Origin: Rhizobiales bacterium UBA3584
Lineage (GTDB): Bacteria; Pseudomonadota; Alphaproteobacteria; Rhizobiales; Devosiaceae
Assembly (NCBI GenBank): GCA_002375765.1
Contig: DFMV01000031.1
Coordinates: 1 to 20,505 of the forward strand
Length of the DNA stretch: 20,505 bases
Reading direction: 5' to 3'
Under the pieces are notes generated by a model that was not told where the DNA came from, did no database searches, and saw nothing but the letters and a program-made list of their open reading frames with translations. The stretch's first letter is position 1. Each line of letters begins with the position of its first letter. A program made the translations under genes and the position numbers. Of this stretch, positions 1 to 8,705 are shown in pieces.

Positions 1-1617
1 ATGCGCGAATCGATGGCGGTGACGTTTTTTCACTGGGGCATCCATGCCTGGGCGATCTATGCCGTGGTGGGGCTGTCGCTGGCCTATTTCGGCTATCGCT
101 ACAACCTGCCCCTGACCATACGGTCCGGGCTTTACCCACTGCTCAGGAGCCGGATCAACGGACCGATCGGGCACGCTGTCGACATCTTCGCCATTGTGGG
201 CACGATGTTTGGAATCGCCACCTCGCTGGGGCTCGGGGTCAACCAGATCAATGCCGGGCTCAACTATCTGGTCGGCCTGCCGATCGGACCGCAGGTGCAG
301 GTGCCGCTGATCGCGATCATCACGACGCTGGCAACCGTCTCGGTGGTCACGGGGCTCGACAAAGGCGTGCGCATCCTTTCGGAAACCAATCTGGTCGTGG
401 CCGTTCTGCTCATGGTGTTCGTGCTGATCGTGGGGCCGACGGCGGATCTTTTCCGCGATTTCGTTCAGAATATCGGGCTCTATCTCGATACGCTGCTGTT
501 GCGGACCTTCAACATCTATGCCTATGAGCCCACGCCCTGGGTCGATGGCTGGACGCTGTTCTACTGGGCCTGGTGGATTTCGTGGTCGCCGTTCGTTGGC
601 ATGTTCATCGCGCGCATTTCGCGCGGGCGCACGGTGCGCGAATTCATCGTCGCGGTGCTGTTCATCCCGGCCGGCTTCACCTTTTTCTGGATGACGGTGT
701 TCGGCAATACGGCGATGTTTATCGACACCGGGGTGGCGGCCGGAGAACTGGGCGCGGCGGTGGCCAACGACGTGGCGGTGGGGCTGTTCCAGTTCTTTAC
801 CTACCTGCCGCTCCCGGCGGTCACCTCGACGCTGGCAGTCATTCTCGTTGCGGTGTTTTTCATCACCTCCTCGGATTCGGGTTCGCTGGTCGTGGACACC
901 ATCGCGGCCGGCGGGGAGACGGAAACCTCAACCGCGCAGCGCATCTTCTGGTGCGTCATGGAGGGCGTTGTGGCGGCCGGGCTATTGCTGGCAGGCGGGC
1001 TCGGTGCGCTGCAATCGGCGACCATCGCAAGCGCCCTGCCCTTCACATTCGTGATGCTTGCGCTGGTGTGGTCCCTTTATGTCGGCATGCGGGCCGACCT
1101 TGCCCAGCAGGACGCGCAAGCGGCCTCACCCCATTCCGGACCGGCCCATCCTGCCTCGGGGCTGACCTGGCAAAGGCGGCTGGCCCTGATGCTCAAGGCG
1201 CCAACGCTCAGGGAGGTCAAGGCCTTCATCGGCGGCGACGCCAAGGCGGCGCTCGAACAGGTGCGGGACGAATTGGCCAAGCGCGGTTGGGAGGCGCATC
1301 TGGAAGAGGACGAGGCGGCCGGGACCATCGCGCTGGTGGCACCGTCCGAGGCGATGCGCAACTTCGTTTACGGCCTGCAGAGCGCCGAACAGCCTCTGGC
1401 GGCGTTCACGGCCTTTGAGGCCAGCCGGCCCGAAGTGCGCCACGAGGCGCGGACCTATTTCTCGGATGGTTCGAAAGGCTATGATGTGATGGGGATGACG
1501 CGCGAGCAGCTCATAGCGGACGTGCTGGTCCAGTTCGAGCGCTACCTGGCGCTGGTCCAGATGCCGGCGTCCCAGCTCGTGAGCGCAGCCCCCGAGCACA
1601 GCGTCGAGACAAGCTAA
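1..1617 (+). CDS. BCCT-family choline/glycine betaine-type transporter (3' part)
   Basis: This is an inner-membrane transporter of the betaine/carnitine/choline family, which takes up quaternary-ammonium osmolytes using the sodium or proton gradient. The visible 538 residues begin mid-protein: the first ones ([12 protein letters not shown]) belong to an early membrane segment that lies well inside family members, so the true start is upstream of the window. The ATG at base 1 is only the first visible codon. The family signature [10 protein letters not shown] lies at visible residues 183-192, in the tryptophan-rich substrate region, and hydrophobic segments continue to about residue 360. A hydrophilic cytoplasmic tail of about 180 residues follows, as in long BetT-type choline carriers. 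Choline is the likeliest substrate, but the sequence does not prove it. The next gene converges on it. Confidence 0.93.
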   Translation: MRESMAVTFFHWGIHAWAIYAVVGLSLAYFGYRYNLPLTIRSGLYPLLRSRINGPIGHAVDIFAIVGTMFGIATSLGLGVNQINAGLNYLVGLPIGPQVQVPLIAIITTLATVSVVTGLDKGVRILSETNLVVAVLLMVFVLIVGPTADLFRDFVQNIGLYLDTLLLRTFNIYAYEPTPWVDGWTLFYWAWWISWSPFVGMFIARISRGRTVREFIVAVLFIPAGFTFFWMTVFGNTAMFIDTGVAAGELGAAVANDVAVGLFQFFTYLPLPAVTSTLAVILVAVFFITSSDSGSLVVDTIAAGGETETSTAQRIFWCVMEGVVAAGLLLAGGLGALQSATIASALPFTFVMLALVWSLYVGMRADLAQQDAQAASPHSGPAHPASGLTWQRRLALMLKAPTLREVKAFIGGDAKAALEQVRDELAKRGWEAHLEEDEAAGTIALVAPSEAMRNFVYGLQSAEQPLAAFTAFEASRPEVRHEARTYFSDGSKGYDVMGMTREQLIADVLVQFERYLALVQMPASQLVSAAPEHSVETS

Positions 1618-1624
1618 GGCAGTT

Positions 1625-1646
1625 CGGGGAGGGCAAGCCCTCCCCG
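1625..1646. terminator. Inverted repeat between converging genes, possible bidirectional terminator
   Basis: CGGGGAGGGC and its exact reverse complement GCCCTCCCCG are separated by only two bases, giving a very stable GC stem (9 bp with a 4-base loop is the realistic fold). It lies 7 bases after the transporter stop and 5 bases before the last codon of the opposing acetyltransferase gene. There is no clean U-run directly after it on either strand, although the + strand becomes T-rich about 12 bases later. Termination is inferred from position and stem strength. Confidence 0.55.
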
Positions 1647-1651
1647 ACCGT

Positions 1652-2089
1652 TCAGTAGTTCTTCATTTTCAGATGAGGAATGCCGGCGTCCATGAACTGG
1701 TCGCCAAAGGCGACGAACCCGAGACGGGCGTAAAAGCCCGTCTTGTCGGACTGGCTTTCAAGATAGCAGCGCGGCTGACCGTTTTCGCCCGCCACCTGCA
1801 CCGCAAACTCGATGAGCCGGGCGCCGAGCCCTTTTCCGCGATGGGACGCCGCGATCGCCACACGGCCGATCTTGGCATGCTCGGGCTTGAACAGGATGCG
1901 GGCGGCCGCAACGACCGCGCCATCGAAGATGCCCACGATGTGGGCGGCCGTCATGTCGTCGGCATCGTGCTCGAGCTCTTGCGGCACGTTTTGCTCGATC
2001 ACGAACACCTCCCGCCGCAGGGCAAAGCCGAGATTGCACAGCGGCGAGAAGACCGGGACGGCGAGCAGCGTGAAGTCGTGTTGCGCCAT
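1652..2089 (-). CDS. GNAT-family N-acetyltransferase (ElaA/YjcF-like)
   Basis: This 145-residue protein is a single acetyltransferase domain that would move an acetyl group from acetyl-CoA to an amine; the substrate is unknown. The acetyl-CoA pyrophosphate-binding loop is visible as RGKGLG at residues 84-89, after the beta strand IGRVAIA. The N-terminal stretch RREVFVIEQNVP and the following LEHDADD resemble the ElaA/YjcF branch of the superfamily. Its length is normal for the family. The start ATG overlaps the edd stop by one base (TGATG), so it is probably translationally coupled as the last gene of the zwf-pgl-edd operon. It may modify a metabolic protein or a small amine, but nothing in the sequence decides this. 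Confidence 0.88.
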   Translation of the reverse strand: MAQHDFTLLAVPVFSPLCNLGFALRREVFVIEQNVPQELEHDADDMTAAHIVGIFDGAVVAAARILFKPEHAKIGRVAIAASHRGKGLGARLIEFAVQVAGENGQPRCYLESQSDKTGFYARLGFVAFGDQFMDAGIPHLKMKNY

Positions 2090-3903
2090 CAGGCGAAAAC
2101 GCTCGCGCCGCGATCGGCTGTGCCCACGAGTTGCCGGAACCCGGCGAACAATTCGCGGCCCATGCCGTAATGCTGGTCCGTCAAATCCTCGGTGGCCGCC
2201 GGGCGGGCCGCAAACTCCTCGGCATCGCCCAGGTAGTCAAGCGTTCCGGTTTCGGCATCGAGGCGCAGCAGATCGCCATCCCTCACCCTGGAGATGGGTC
2301 CGCCATCGGCGGCCTCGGGGGTCATGTGGATGGCGGCGGGCACCTTGCCCGAAGCGCCCGACATGCGCCCGTCGGTGACCAGCGCCACCTTGATGCCCCG
2401 ATCCTGCAGAATGCCGAGCACTGGCGTGAGCTTGTGCAATTCGGGCATGCCGATGGCCTTGGGGCCCTGAAAGCGGATGACGGCGATAAAATCGGAGGTC
2501 AATTCGCCGGCCTTGAAGGCGTCCTGCAGGCCCTGCTGGGAGTGAAAGACCCGCGCTGGCGCCTGGACGAGTCGGTTTTCGGCCTTGACGGCGGAGATCT
2601 TGATGACCGATTTGCCCAGATTGCCCGAGAGCAGTTTCAACCCGCCGGACTTGGCGAAGGGCTCGCTGGCCACGGTCAGCACCTTGGGGTTGCCGCTCTG
2701 GGCAGGTGCCGGCTCAAAAGTCAGCTCTTCTTCGATATAGCGCGGCTCTTTGGTGTAGGCGTCGAGCCCCTTGCCCCAGACGGTGGTCACATCGTCATGG
2801 AGATAGCCCGCGTCGCGCAGTTCGCGGATGAGGAACCCCATGCCGCCGGCCGCATGGAAATGGTTCACGTCGGCCAGACCGTTGGGATAGACGCGCGCCA
2901 GAAGCGGAACGACGTCGGAGAGGACAGACATGTCTTCCCAAGTGATCTTCAAACCCGCCGCGTTGGCCATGGCAACAAGGTGCATTGTGTGATTGGTCGA
3001 GCCGCCCGTGGCGAGCAGGCCGACCAGGCCGTTGACTATGGATTTTTCGTCAATGACGTGACCGGCGGGAGTATATTCATTGCCCTGCGCGGTAATGGCC
3101 AGCGCCCGTTTGGTGGCGGCTTTGGTCAGCGCATCGCGCAGCGGGGTGCCCGGATTGACGAAGCTGGCGCCGGGCAGGTGCAGGCCCATGATTTCCATGA
3201 GCATCTGATTGGAATTGGCGGTGCCGTAAAAGGTGCAGGTGCCGGGACCGTGATAGGATTTGGATTCGGCTTCGAGCAGCTCGTCGCGCCCGACCTTGCC
3301 TTCCATATAGAGCTGACGAACGCGCGCCTTTTCATCGTTGGGCAGGCCGGTGGTCATCGGACCGGCGGGGATGAACACCGCGGGCAGATGCCCGAAGGTC
3401 AGAGCCGAGATGACGAGGCCGGGGACGATCTTGTCACAAATGCCAAGGAAAACCGCGGCATCGAACATGTTGTGGGACAGGCCGACGGCAGCGGCCATGG
3501 CAATCACATCGCGGGAAAACAGCGAAAGATCCATGCCGAGCTGGCCCTGGGTCACGCCATCGCACATGGCGGGCACGCCACCCGCGACCTGGGCAACACC
3601 ACCGGCCTCGCGCGCTGCCTCGCGGATGATGGCAGGGTAGGTCTCATAGGGCTGATGGGCCGATAGCATGTCATTGTAGGAGGTGATGATGCCCAGATTG
3701 AGCGCCTGGTCGCCAGCCAGCTGAGCCTTGTCGGAGGGACCGCATGCTGCAAAGCCGTGGGCGAGATTGCCGCACGAAAGCGCCGAGCGGTAAACGCCCT
3801 GGGCGCGCGCCTTGTCGAGCCGGTCGAGATAGGTGCGGCGCGAGGCTTCCGAGCGCCGCGCGATGGCGTCGGTCACGTCCTTGATTGTGGTTTTTACGGT
3901 CAT
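2089..3903 (-). CDS. edd: Phosphogluconate dehydratase (Entner-Doudoroff)
   Basis: This enzyme dehydrates 6-phosphogluconate to 2-keto-3-deoxy-6-phosphogluconate in the cytoplasm, the committing step of the Entner-Doudoroff pathway. The 604-residue length is typical. The IlvD/Edd family signatures are present: CDKIVPG at residues 156-162, which carries an iron-sulfur ligand cysteine; the segment GSTNHTMH in the middle; and the C-terminal signature [16 protein letters not shown]. The N-terminal half also has the expected cysteine in AMCDGVTQG (about residue 114). The ATG at 3903 is preceded by a strong AAGGAGG ribosome site 5 bases upstream. It follows pgl after 51 bases in the same direction. 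The aldolase gene eda, often adjacent in other bacteria, is not present here. IlvD is excluded by length and by operon context. Confidence 0.97.
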   Translation of the reverse strand: MTVKTTIKDVTDAIARRSEASRRTYLDRLDKARAQGVYRSALSCGNLAHGFAACGPSDKAQLAGDQALNLGIITSYNDMLSAHQPYETYPAIIREAAREAGGVAQVAGGVPAMCDGVTQGQLGMDLSLFSRDVIAMAAAVGLSHNMFDAAVFLGICDKIVPGLVISALTFGHLPAVFIPAGPMTTGLPNDEKARVRQLYMEGKVGRDELLEAESKSYHGPGTCTFYGTANSNQMLMEIMGLHLPGASFVNPGTPLRDALTKAATKRALAITAQGNEYTPAGHVIDEKSIVNGLVGLLATGGSTNHTMHLVAMANAAGLKITWEDMSVLSDVVPLLARVYPNGLADVNHFHAAGGMGFLIRELRDAGYLHDDVTTVWGKGLDAYTKEPRYIEEELTFEPAPAQSGNPKVLTVASEPFAKSGGLKLLSGNLGKSVIKISAVKAENRLVQAPARVFHSQQGLQDAFKAGELTSDFIAVIRFQGPKAIGMPELHKLTPVLGILQDRGIKVALVTDGRMSGASGKVPAAIHMTPEAADGGPISRVRDGDLLRLDAETGTLDYLGDAEEFAARPAATEDLTDQHYGMGRELFAGFRQLVGTADRGASVFA

Positions 3904-3954
3904 GGTCGCCTCCTTAGCGAGGATGAAGGAGGTGACCCTGGGTCTGGTTGGGCC

Positions 3955-4653
3955 TCAGGGACACCAGAAGAGGGAAACGGGAATATGGTTTTGTGAAAGG
4001 ACGGCGCGCACCGGCATGGATTCGACCGGGCCGGTCTGAAGCGCCTTGTCGAGCACCTGGGCTTTTTCATCGCCTTCGATGTGGAGATAGAGGGCGCGCG
4101 TGGCCAGCAGACGGGGCAGTGTGAAGGTGACGCGCGGTTCGCCCGCGCCGGGGGCATTGATGGCGATGAGCGGGCCATCGGCATTGAGCGCGTCCTGAAG
4201 CGTGTCGCCGCCGGGAAAGAACGAGGCGGTGTGGCCGTCATTGCCCATGCCGAGGACCACGGCATCGAAGGGCATGGGCAGGCAATCGAGAGCGGCGTTG
4301 GCCTTTGCGATCCCCGCCGCGTCGGGCTCGGGCGTCCCGGCGTAAAGCGGGACAAAGGCAGCGACGGCGGCGGGACCGGCCAGAAGATGTTCCTTTACCA
4401 GCCGCGCGTTCGAGCGTTCGGAATTTTCGTCCACCCAGCGCTCGTCGACAAGGGTGATCGCCACATTTTCCCAATCGACGTCCTGGCGCGCTCCGAGCAC
4501 TTCGAAGAAGCGTTTGGGGGTCGAGCCGCCGGAAACGGCAAGCGAAGCCGTGCCGCGTTCATCGAGCCCGGCATTGAGGTTTTCGGCAATTGCATCGGCA
4601 AGGGTTTCGGCCAGCCGGTCCTTTGTCGAAAAGACGTTGCGCTCAATGGTCAT
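3955..4653 (-). CDS. pgl: 6-phosphogluconolactonase
   Basis: This enzyme hydrolyses 6-phosphogluconolactone to 6-phosphogluconate, between Zwf and Edd. It is the short DevB-type lactonase of 232 residues, related to glucosamine-6-phosphate isomerase, not the beta-propeller type. The N-terminal phosphate-binding stretch LAVSGGSTPKRFFEVL, the VDERWV strand and the GMGNDGHTASFFPG loop with its catalytic histidine are all present. The ATG at 4653 has a GGGAG ribosome site about 7 bases upstream. It starts 18 bases after the zwf stop, and edd follows after 51 bases, which fits one polycistronic unit in reaction order. Confidence 0.96.
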   Translation of the reverse strand: MTIERNVFSTKDRLAETLADAIAENLNAGLDERGTASLAVSGGSTPKRFFEVLGARQDVDWENVAITLVDERWVDENSERSNARLVKEHLLAGPAAVAAFVPLYAGTPEPDAAGIAKANAALDCLPMPFDAVVLGMGNDGHTASFFPGGDTLQDALNADGPLIAINAPGAGEPRVTFTLPRLLATRALYLHIEGDEKAQVLDKALQTGPVESMPVRAVLSQNHIPVSLFWCP

Positions 4654-4671
4654 CGCGGTCTCCCAGATGTT

Positions 4672-6153
4672 TCAGGCATCGCCTTCGTGCCAGGTGCGGC
4701 CGTCGCGCTCGATCAGCGCGACCGAGGCAGTCGGCCCCCATGTTCCCGCAGTGTAGGTCTGGGGGGCATCTGACGCATTGTCCCAGGCCTGACGGATCGG
4801 GTCGATCCAGCGCCATGCGGCCTCAAGCTCGTCGCGGCGCATGAACAGGGTCTGATTGCCGCGAATAACATCCATCAAAAGCCGCTCATAGGCTTCGGGG
4901 GTGCGTTCGGAAAAGGTTTCGGCAAAGGACAGATTGAGCGGCACCTCGCGCAGGCGCATACCGCCGGGACCGGGATCCTTGATCATCAAAAACAGCTTCA
5001 CGCCCTCGTCGGGCTGCAGGCGCAGGACAAGCTTGTTGGGCCTTGGCGCGCCTTCGGCATGATCGAATATGGAATGGGGGATGGCGCGGAACTGAATGAC
5101 GATTTCCGAAACACGCGAGGGCAGACGCTTGCCGGTGCGCAGATAAAAGGGCACGCCGGACCAGCGCCAGTTCTCCACCTCGGCCTTGATCGCAACAAAG
5201 GTTTCGGTTTTCGAGCCCTTCTTGTCCTCGGGCAATTCGTCCTGATAGGAGGTGACCGAACCGCCATTGACCGCGCCGCCCTTGTATTGACCGCGCACGG
5301 TAAACTTGGAGACATTGTCGCCGGTGATGGGCTTTAGCGAGCGCAGGACCTTAAGCTTTTCGTCGCGCAGGGCATTGGCATCGTCAGACGCCGGAGGCTC
5401 CATGGCGACGAGGCACAAAAGCTGCATCATATGGTTTTGCACCATATCGCGCAGGGCGCCGGAATCGTCGTAATAGCCGCGCGTGCCCGCGCCGACATCC
5501 TCGGCTACCGTGATCTGGACGTGGTCGATATGGGCGGCGTCCCAGATGGGCTCGAACAGGATATTGCCGAAGCGCAGGGCCAGAAGGTTCTGGACGGTTT
5601 CCTTACCGAGATAGTGATCGATGCGGTAAACCTGATCTTCGGCGAAGACCTCGGATATCGCATCGTTGATTTCCATCGAGGATTCGAGGTCGTGCCCCAG
5701 GGGCTTTTCGACCACGACGCGGGCATCGCGGCGCCAATAGCCCTTGTTGTCGAGATAATCGCAGATGGGTCCGAACAGGGAGGGAGCCACCGCGAGATAG
5801 AAGGCGCGCTCGATCTCGGGTTCTGTGCGCAGGGCCTTTTCGAGATCGGCCCAGCCGTCCTTGTCGGTCACATCGTTGGCGATATAGGAAAAGCACGAGA
5901 TGAATCGGGCGATCACATCCTTGTGCTGATCGACCTTTTCAACAAATTCAGTGACCGCCTCGCGGGCGAATTTCTGGAAATCGGCATCGGAGAGTTCCGA
6001 ACGCGACACGCCGATGATGCGCGAGCGCTCATCGAACTGGCCATCGGCAAAGCGATGATAGAGCGCGGGGATCAGCTTGCGCCGGGTCAGATCACCAGTG
6101 GCACCGAACACCACATAATCGAATGGCTGGACCGGAATAATGCGTGCGGACAA
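4672..6153 (-). CDS. zwf: Glucose-6-phosphate 1-dehydrogenase (TTG start)
   Basis: This enzyme oxidises glucose-6-phosphate to 6-phosphogluconolactone, producing NADPH or NADH. The 493-residue length is normal. The N-terminal nucleotide-binding motif GATGDLTRRKL is at residues 17-27, EKPLG at 149-153, and the substrate-binding signature RIDHYLGKETVQNLL begins at residue 177. The segment DHVQIT further on carries the likely catalytic histidine. The start is TTG, not ATG. It was chosen because GGAGG sits 7 bases upstream and because the protein then begins shortly before the Rossmann motif. That ribosome site lies in the 24-base gap after the upstream kinase gene. Order and spacing place it second in the kinase-zwf-pgl-edd-GNAT unit. 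Confidence 0.97.
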   Translation of the reverse strand: MSARIIPVQPFDYVVFGATGDLTRRKLIPALYHRFADGQFDERSRIIGVSRSELSDADFQKFAREAVTEFVEKVDQHKDVIARFISCFSYIANDVTDKDGWADLEKALRTEPEIERAFYLAVAPSLFGPICDYLDNKGYWRRDARVVVEKPLGHDLESSMEINDAISEVFAEDQVYRIDHYLGKETVQNLLALRFGNILFEPIWDAAHIDHVQITVAEDVGAGTRGYYDDSGALRDMVQNHMMQLLCLVAMEPPASDDANALRDEKLKVLRSLKPITGDNVSKFTVRGQYKGGAVNGGSVTSYQDELPEDKKGSKTETFVAIKAEVENWRWSGVPFYLRTGKRLPSRVSEIVIQFRAIPHSIFDHAEGAPRPNKLVLRLQPDEGVKLFLMIKDPGPGGMRLREVPLNLSFAETFSERTPEAYERLLMDVIRGNQTLFMRRDELEAAWRWIDPIRQAWDNASDAPQTYTAGTWGPTASVALIERDGRTWHEGDA

Positions 6154-6177
6154 GGACGGGCCTCCGTCATTAACAAA

Positions 6178-7053
6178 TTAGCGGGCGGCGTTCTGGCGGG
6201 CCAGGATCACAGCGCCATGCAAAGGTTCGGCGCGGGGCAGAGAGACGTAATCGCCATAGCGGATTTCGAGCAAAGGCATAAGCCTCTGGCCAAAGCCGCC
6301 GACAATGGCCAGTCTGTCTGCACCACAGGATTTGAAGTAAGACACATAGCGATCGATATAGCCAAGCTCGATTTCCATCAGCTCGGCGGCGACCGGATCG
6401 CCTTTTTCGAAATATTCGATGAAAAGCGGCATCAGCGCGCCATAATCGGCGGGCTGGCGCCTGTCGAAACTCCAGGCCATCACCGCATTGAGATCGCCGC
6501 CCAGTTCGGCGAGGACAGCCTCGGTGAGCGGCGAGGTTGCGACCAAACCGTCATGGGCCTCGACCGTGTAGCGCACAAGTTCGCGCCCCAAAATGGCACC
6601 CGACATCTGATCGCCGATGTGAAAACCCCAGCCGCCGACCTGAAAACGCTGGCCTTCGACCAGCGCCATGCCCGCCGAGCCGGTTCCGACAATAATGACC
6701 GCGCCATCCTCGCCCTCATGGGCGCCGGCGCGGGCGATGTCGATATCGTCATAGACGGTGACATGGGCGAAGGGCCACGGGCGCAGCGCGAAAGCCTCGC
6801 GCGCCGAGGGCAGCCGTGCGCCGGCCATGCCAAAGCACGCCTCGGTGTTTGCGGTTTCCCCATAATCGAGCCCGGCCAGGGCAAACACCTGCCTTGTGCC
6901 TTCCTGAATGGAGGCATAGGCCGGATCGCCGCCTTCGAGCTGGAGATTGGACCGCCCGCCACGCGCTTCGGCGAGGGTTTCAAGGTTGGCATCGGCGAGG
7001 CGGATGCGGCAATTGGTGCCGCCGCCATCAACGCCGAGGAAGTATTTTGGCAC
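6178..7053 (-). CDS. BadF/BadG-type sugar kinase, N-acetylglucosamine/glucosamine kinase-like (GTG start)
   Basis: This is a 291-residue cytoplasmic ASKHA-fold ATPase of the BadF/BadG/BcrA family, the group that includes N-acetylglucosamine kinases and glucosamine kinase. The phosphate-1 motif GVDGGGTNCRI is at residues 7-17, the phosphate-2 motif IVGTGSAGMAL at 121-131, and the adenosine motif VGGFGQRL at 251-258. The conserved GGWGF stretch is at 140-144, but the usual DEGSG loop reads DQMSG at 148-152. The length fits single-domain sugar kinases rather than the activators of 2-hydroxyacyl-CoA dehydratases. The GTG start at 7053 is preceded by GGGGAG about 11 bases upstream. As first gene of the zwf operon it probably phosphorylates a hexose or amino sugar; the substrate is an inference. 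Confidence 0.85.
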   Translation of the reverse strand: MPKYFLGVDGGGTNCRIRLADANLETLAEARGGRSNLQLEGGDPAYASIQEGTRQVFALAGLDYGETANTEACFGMAGARLPSAREAFALRPWPFAHVTVYDDIDIARAGAHEGEDGAVIIVGTGSAGMALVEGQRFQVGGWGFHIGDQMSGAILGRELVRYTVEAHDGLVATSPLTEAVLAELGGDLNAVMAWSFDRRQPADYGALMPLFIEYFEKGDPVAAELMEIELGYIDRYVSYFKSCGADRLAIVGGFGQRLMPLLEIRYGDYVSLPRAEPLHGAVILARQNAAR

Positions 7054-7098
7054 GATCGGATCAGCTCCCCGTTTTCGCGGCGGACCATACTGCGCTTG

Positions 7099-7127
7099 CG
7101 CATAGGACGAAAGTATTATGAGGTCAA
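7099..7127 (-). promoter_or_regulatory. Candidate sigma70-type promoter for the kinase-zwf-pgl-edd operon
   Basis: Read on the minus strand, TTGACC (7122-7127) is followed after exactly 17 bases by TATGCG (7099-7104). The -35 matches consensus at 5 of 6 positions; the -10 is weaker. It would start RNA near 7092 and give a leader of about 40 bases before the kinase GTG. It is the best promoter-like pair in the 168-base gap separating this operon from divergent cobU. No clear operator was seen. Confidence 0.45.
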
Positions 7128-7221
7128 ATCGTAAATCGGCCCGATGGAGCGATCAGGCTGGTTGAAGAGCTGAACGGGCGCAGCCATTTTGGCCCCGATA
7201 CTGACAGCGGAGGGCATAGGT

Positions 7222-7752
7222 TTGGCAAATCACATTCTGGTTCTGGGCGGGACGCGTTCGGGAAAGACGGCGCTGGCCGAGCGCCTTGCCCTGCGGGACA
7301 GCGCGTCTCCCGCCTATCTGGCCACTGCCGAGGCGCTGGACGATGAAATGATCGAGCGTGTTTCGGCCCACCAACGGGCCCGCGAGGGGCGATTTGCCAC
7401 CATCGAGGAGCCGCTGGAGCTGCCGCAGGCACTGTTTGCGGCGGCGCAGGCCCATGATGTGATTCTGGTGGATTGCCTGACCTTGTGGATCACCAACCTT
7501 TTGAGCATGGAGCGCGACGTGGCCGAGGAGGTCGATCTGCTGGTCGAAGTGCTCGAAAATATCACCGACACCCAGGTGATCCTGGTTTCCAATGAGGTGG
7601 GGCTGGGGATCGTGCCCGACAACGCGCTGGCCCGCACGTTCCGGGATTTGACCGGGGCGGCGCATCAGGAATTGGCGGGGATTTGCGAGCACGTCTATTT
7701 CGTGGTTGCGGGGCTGCCCATGGTGGTCAAGGGCAAGACGCCCAAGCTTTAG
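7222..7752 (+). CDS. cobU: Adenosylcobinamide kinase / adenosylcobinamide-phosphate guanylyltransferase (TTG start)
   Basis: This bifunctional enzyme phosphorylates adenosylcobinamide and then activates it with GTP to adenosylcobinamide-GDP, ready for nucleotide-loop attachment. It is called cobP in alphaproteobacteria. The 176-residue protein has the P-loop GGTRSGKT at residues 9-16, the histidine of RVSAHQRAR (His50, corresponding to the GMP-linked histidine of the family) and the signature SNEVGLGIVP. The TTG at 7222 was chosen over an in-frame TTG at 7189, because GGAGGG lies 7 bases before it and the family normally begins a few residues before the P-loop. Its stop shares bases with the stop of cobD on the other strand. 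It is transcribed alone here, divergent from the sugar operon. Confidence 0.95.
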   Translation: MANHILVLGGTRSGKTALAERLALRDSASPAYLATAEALDDEMIERVSAHQRAREGRFATIEEPLELPQALFAAAQAHDVILVDCLTLWITNLLSMERDVAEEVDLLVEVLENITDTQVILVSNEVGLGIVPDNALARTFRDLTGAAHQELAGICEHVYFVVAGLPMVVKGKTPKL

Positions 7753-8705
7753 AAGACGATCGAAAATAGCGCCCATACGGCAAGGATGCCGAGGGCTATG
7801 AGCATGGCCTTGTCGTAAAGGCTTATGGCGGTTGCAATATCCTCGGCGGTGAGGTTGCGCTTGCCCTTACCCATTTTCGGCAGATCGAGCAGTTCGCCCT
7901 TGTAAGCGCGCGGGCCGCCGAGGCCGAAACCCAGCGCTCCGGCGATGGCGGCTTCGGGCCAGCCGGCGTTGGGCGAGGCGTGACCGGGTGCGTCGCGGCG
8001 GGCAGTTTCCCAGGCGGCTGTGGGGTCGGCTCGTGGCATGGCACGGGCTGCCAGGGCGAACAGGGCGGCTGTCAAACGCGCGGGGATGAAATTGACCAGA
8101 TCGTCGAGCTTGGCCGACGCCCAGCCGAAGGCGGCGTGGCGCTCGGAGCGGTGGCCGATCATGGAATCGGCGGTGTTGATGGCCTTGTAGATCGCGGCGC
8201 CGGGCAGGCCGAACAGGGCGAGATAGACCAGGGGGGCGATGACACCGTCGGAGGTGTTTTCGGCCAGGGTCTCGATGGCGGCGCGGGAGACCCCCGCCTC
8301 GTCGAGTTCGGCGGTGTCGCGGCCCACGATGTGGGCGACTTCGCGGCGGGCGCCCTCGATGCCCTGTTCGCGCAGGGCGCGGGCGACGGCGAGGACGGCG
8401 TCGCGTAGGCCTTTCTGGGCGATCAGTGTCGAGGCGAGGAGGATTTCTATGAGCCAGCCGAAGGGCAGGAAACGCAGGATCTGCTGGAGGCCGAGGGTGA
8501 CGATGAGGACGGCGAGAACCACGATGGCGATGGCGATGGCGCCCGCTATCTTGCGGGAACCAAAGGATTTTTCGGGGTGGTTCTGGCGCTGGTCCAGAGC
8601 GTCGATCAGTTTGCCGATCCAGATGACCGGGTGGCCAATGCGATCTGTGAGCCAGGCGGGGTAGCCGACGAAGCGCTCGAGAAGGGCGGCGAGAAAGGCG
8701 ATCAC
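7749..8705 (-). CDS. cobD: Adenosylcobinamide-phosphate synthase CobD/CbiB (GTG start)
   Basis: This integral-membrane enzyme attaches aminopropanol or its phosphate to adenosylcobyric acid, giving adenosylcobinamide (phosphate). The 318-residue length is typical. Family features are the N-terminal HPVIWIGKLI (residues 25-34), hydrophobic segments at about 53-95, the signature ETLAENTSDGVIAPLVY from residue 145, and KAINTADSMIGH from 174. The symbol follows the alphaproteobacterial naming, and the equivalent is CbiB in enterics. The GTG start overlaps the cobQ stop by four bases (GTGA), which implies coupled translation. Its own stop overlaps the cobU stop on the opposite strand by four bases. 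It is the last gene of the cobA-cobB-cobQ-cobD run. Confidence 0.95.
   Translation of the reverse strand: MIAFLAALLERFVGYPAWLTDRIGHPVIWIGKLIDALDQRQNHPEKSFGSRKIAGAIAIAIVVLAVLIVTLGLQQILRFLPFGWLIEILLASTLIAQKGLRDAVLAVARALREQGIEGARREVAHIVGRDTAELDEAGVSRAAIETLAENTSDGVIAPLVYLALFGLPGAAIYKAINTADSMIGHRSERHAAFGWASAKLDDLVNFIPARLTAALFALAARAMPRADPTAAWETARRDAPGHASPNAGWPEAAIAGALGFGLGGPRAYKGELLDLPKMGKGKRNLTAEDIATAISLYDKAMLIALGILAVWALFSIVF

Noticed and set aside
2131..3666. A 511-codon open frame on the + strand opposite edd
   Set aside because: The composition is low-complexity and mirror-like, and the opposite strand encodes full-length Edd with all signatures.
5431..7134. A 567-codon open frame on the + strand across zwf and the kinase gene
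   Set aside because: It is antisense to two clearly recognisable genes, resembles no protein family, and such long mirror frames are expected in GC-rich coding DNA.
7054..7221. A cobalamin riboswitch upstream of cobU
   Set aside because: No B12-box-like sequence or matching long-range stem could be found in the 168-base gap. The same holds for the gaps at 12362-12394 and 14130-14314.
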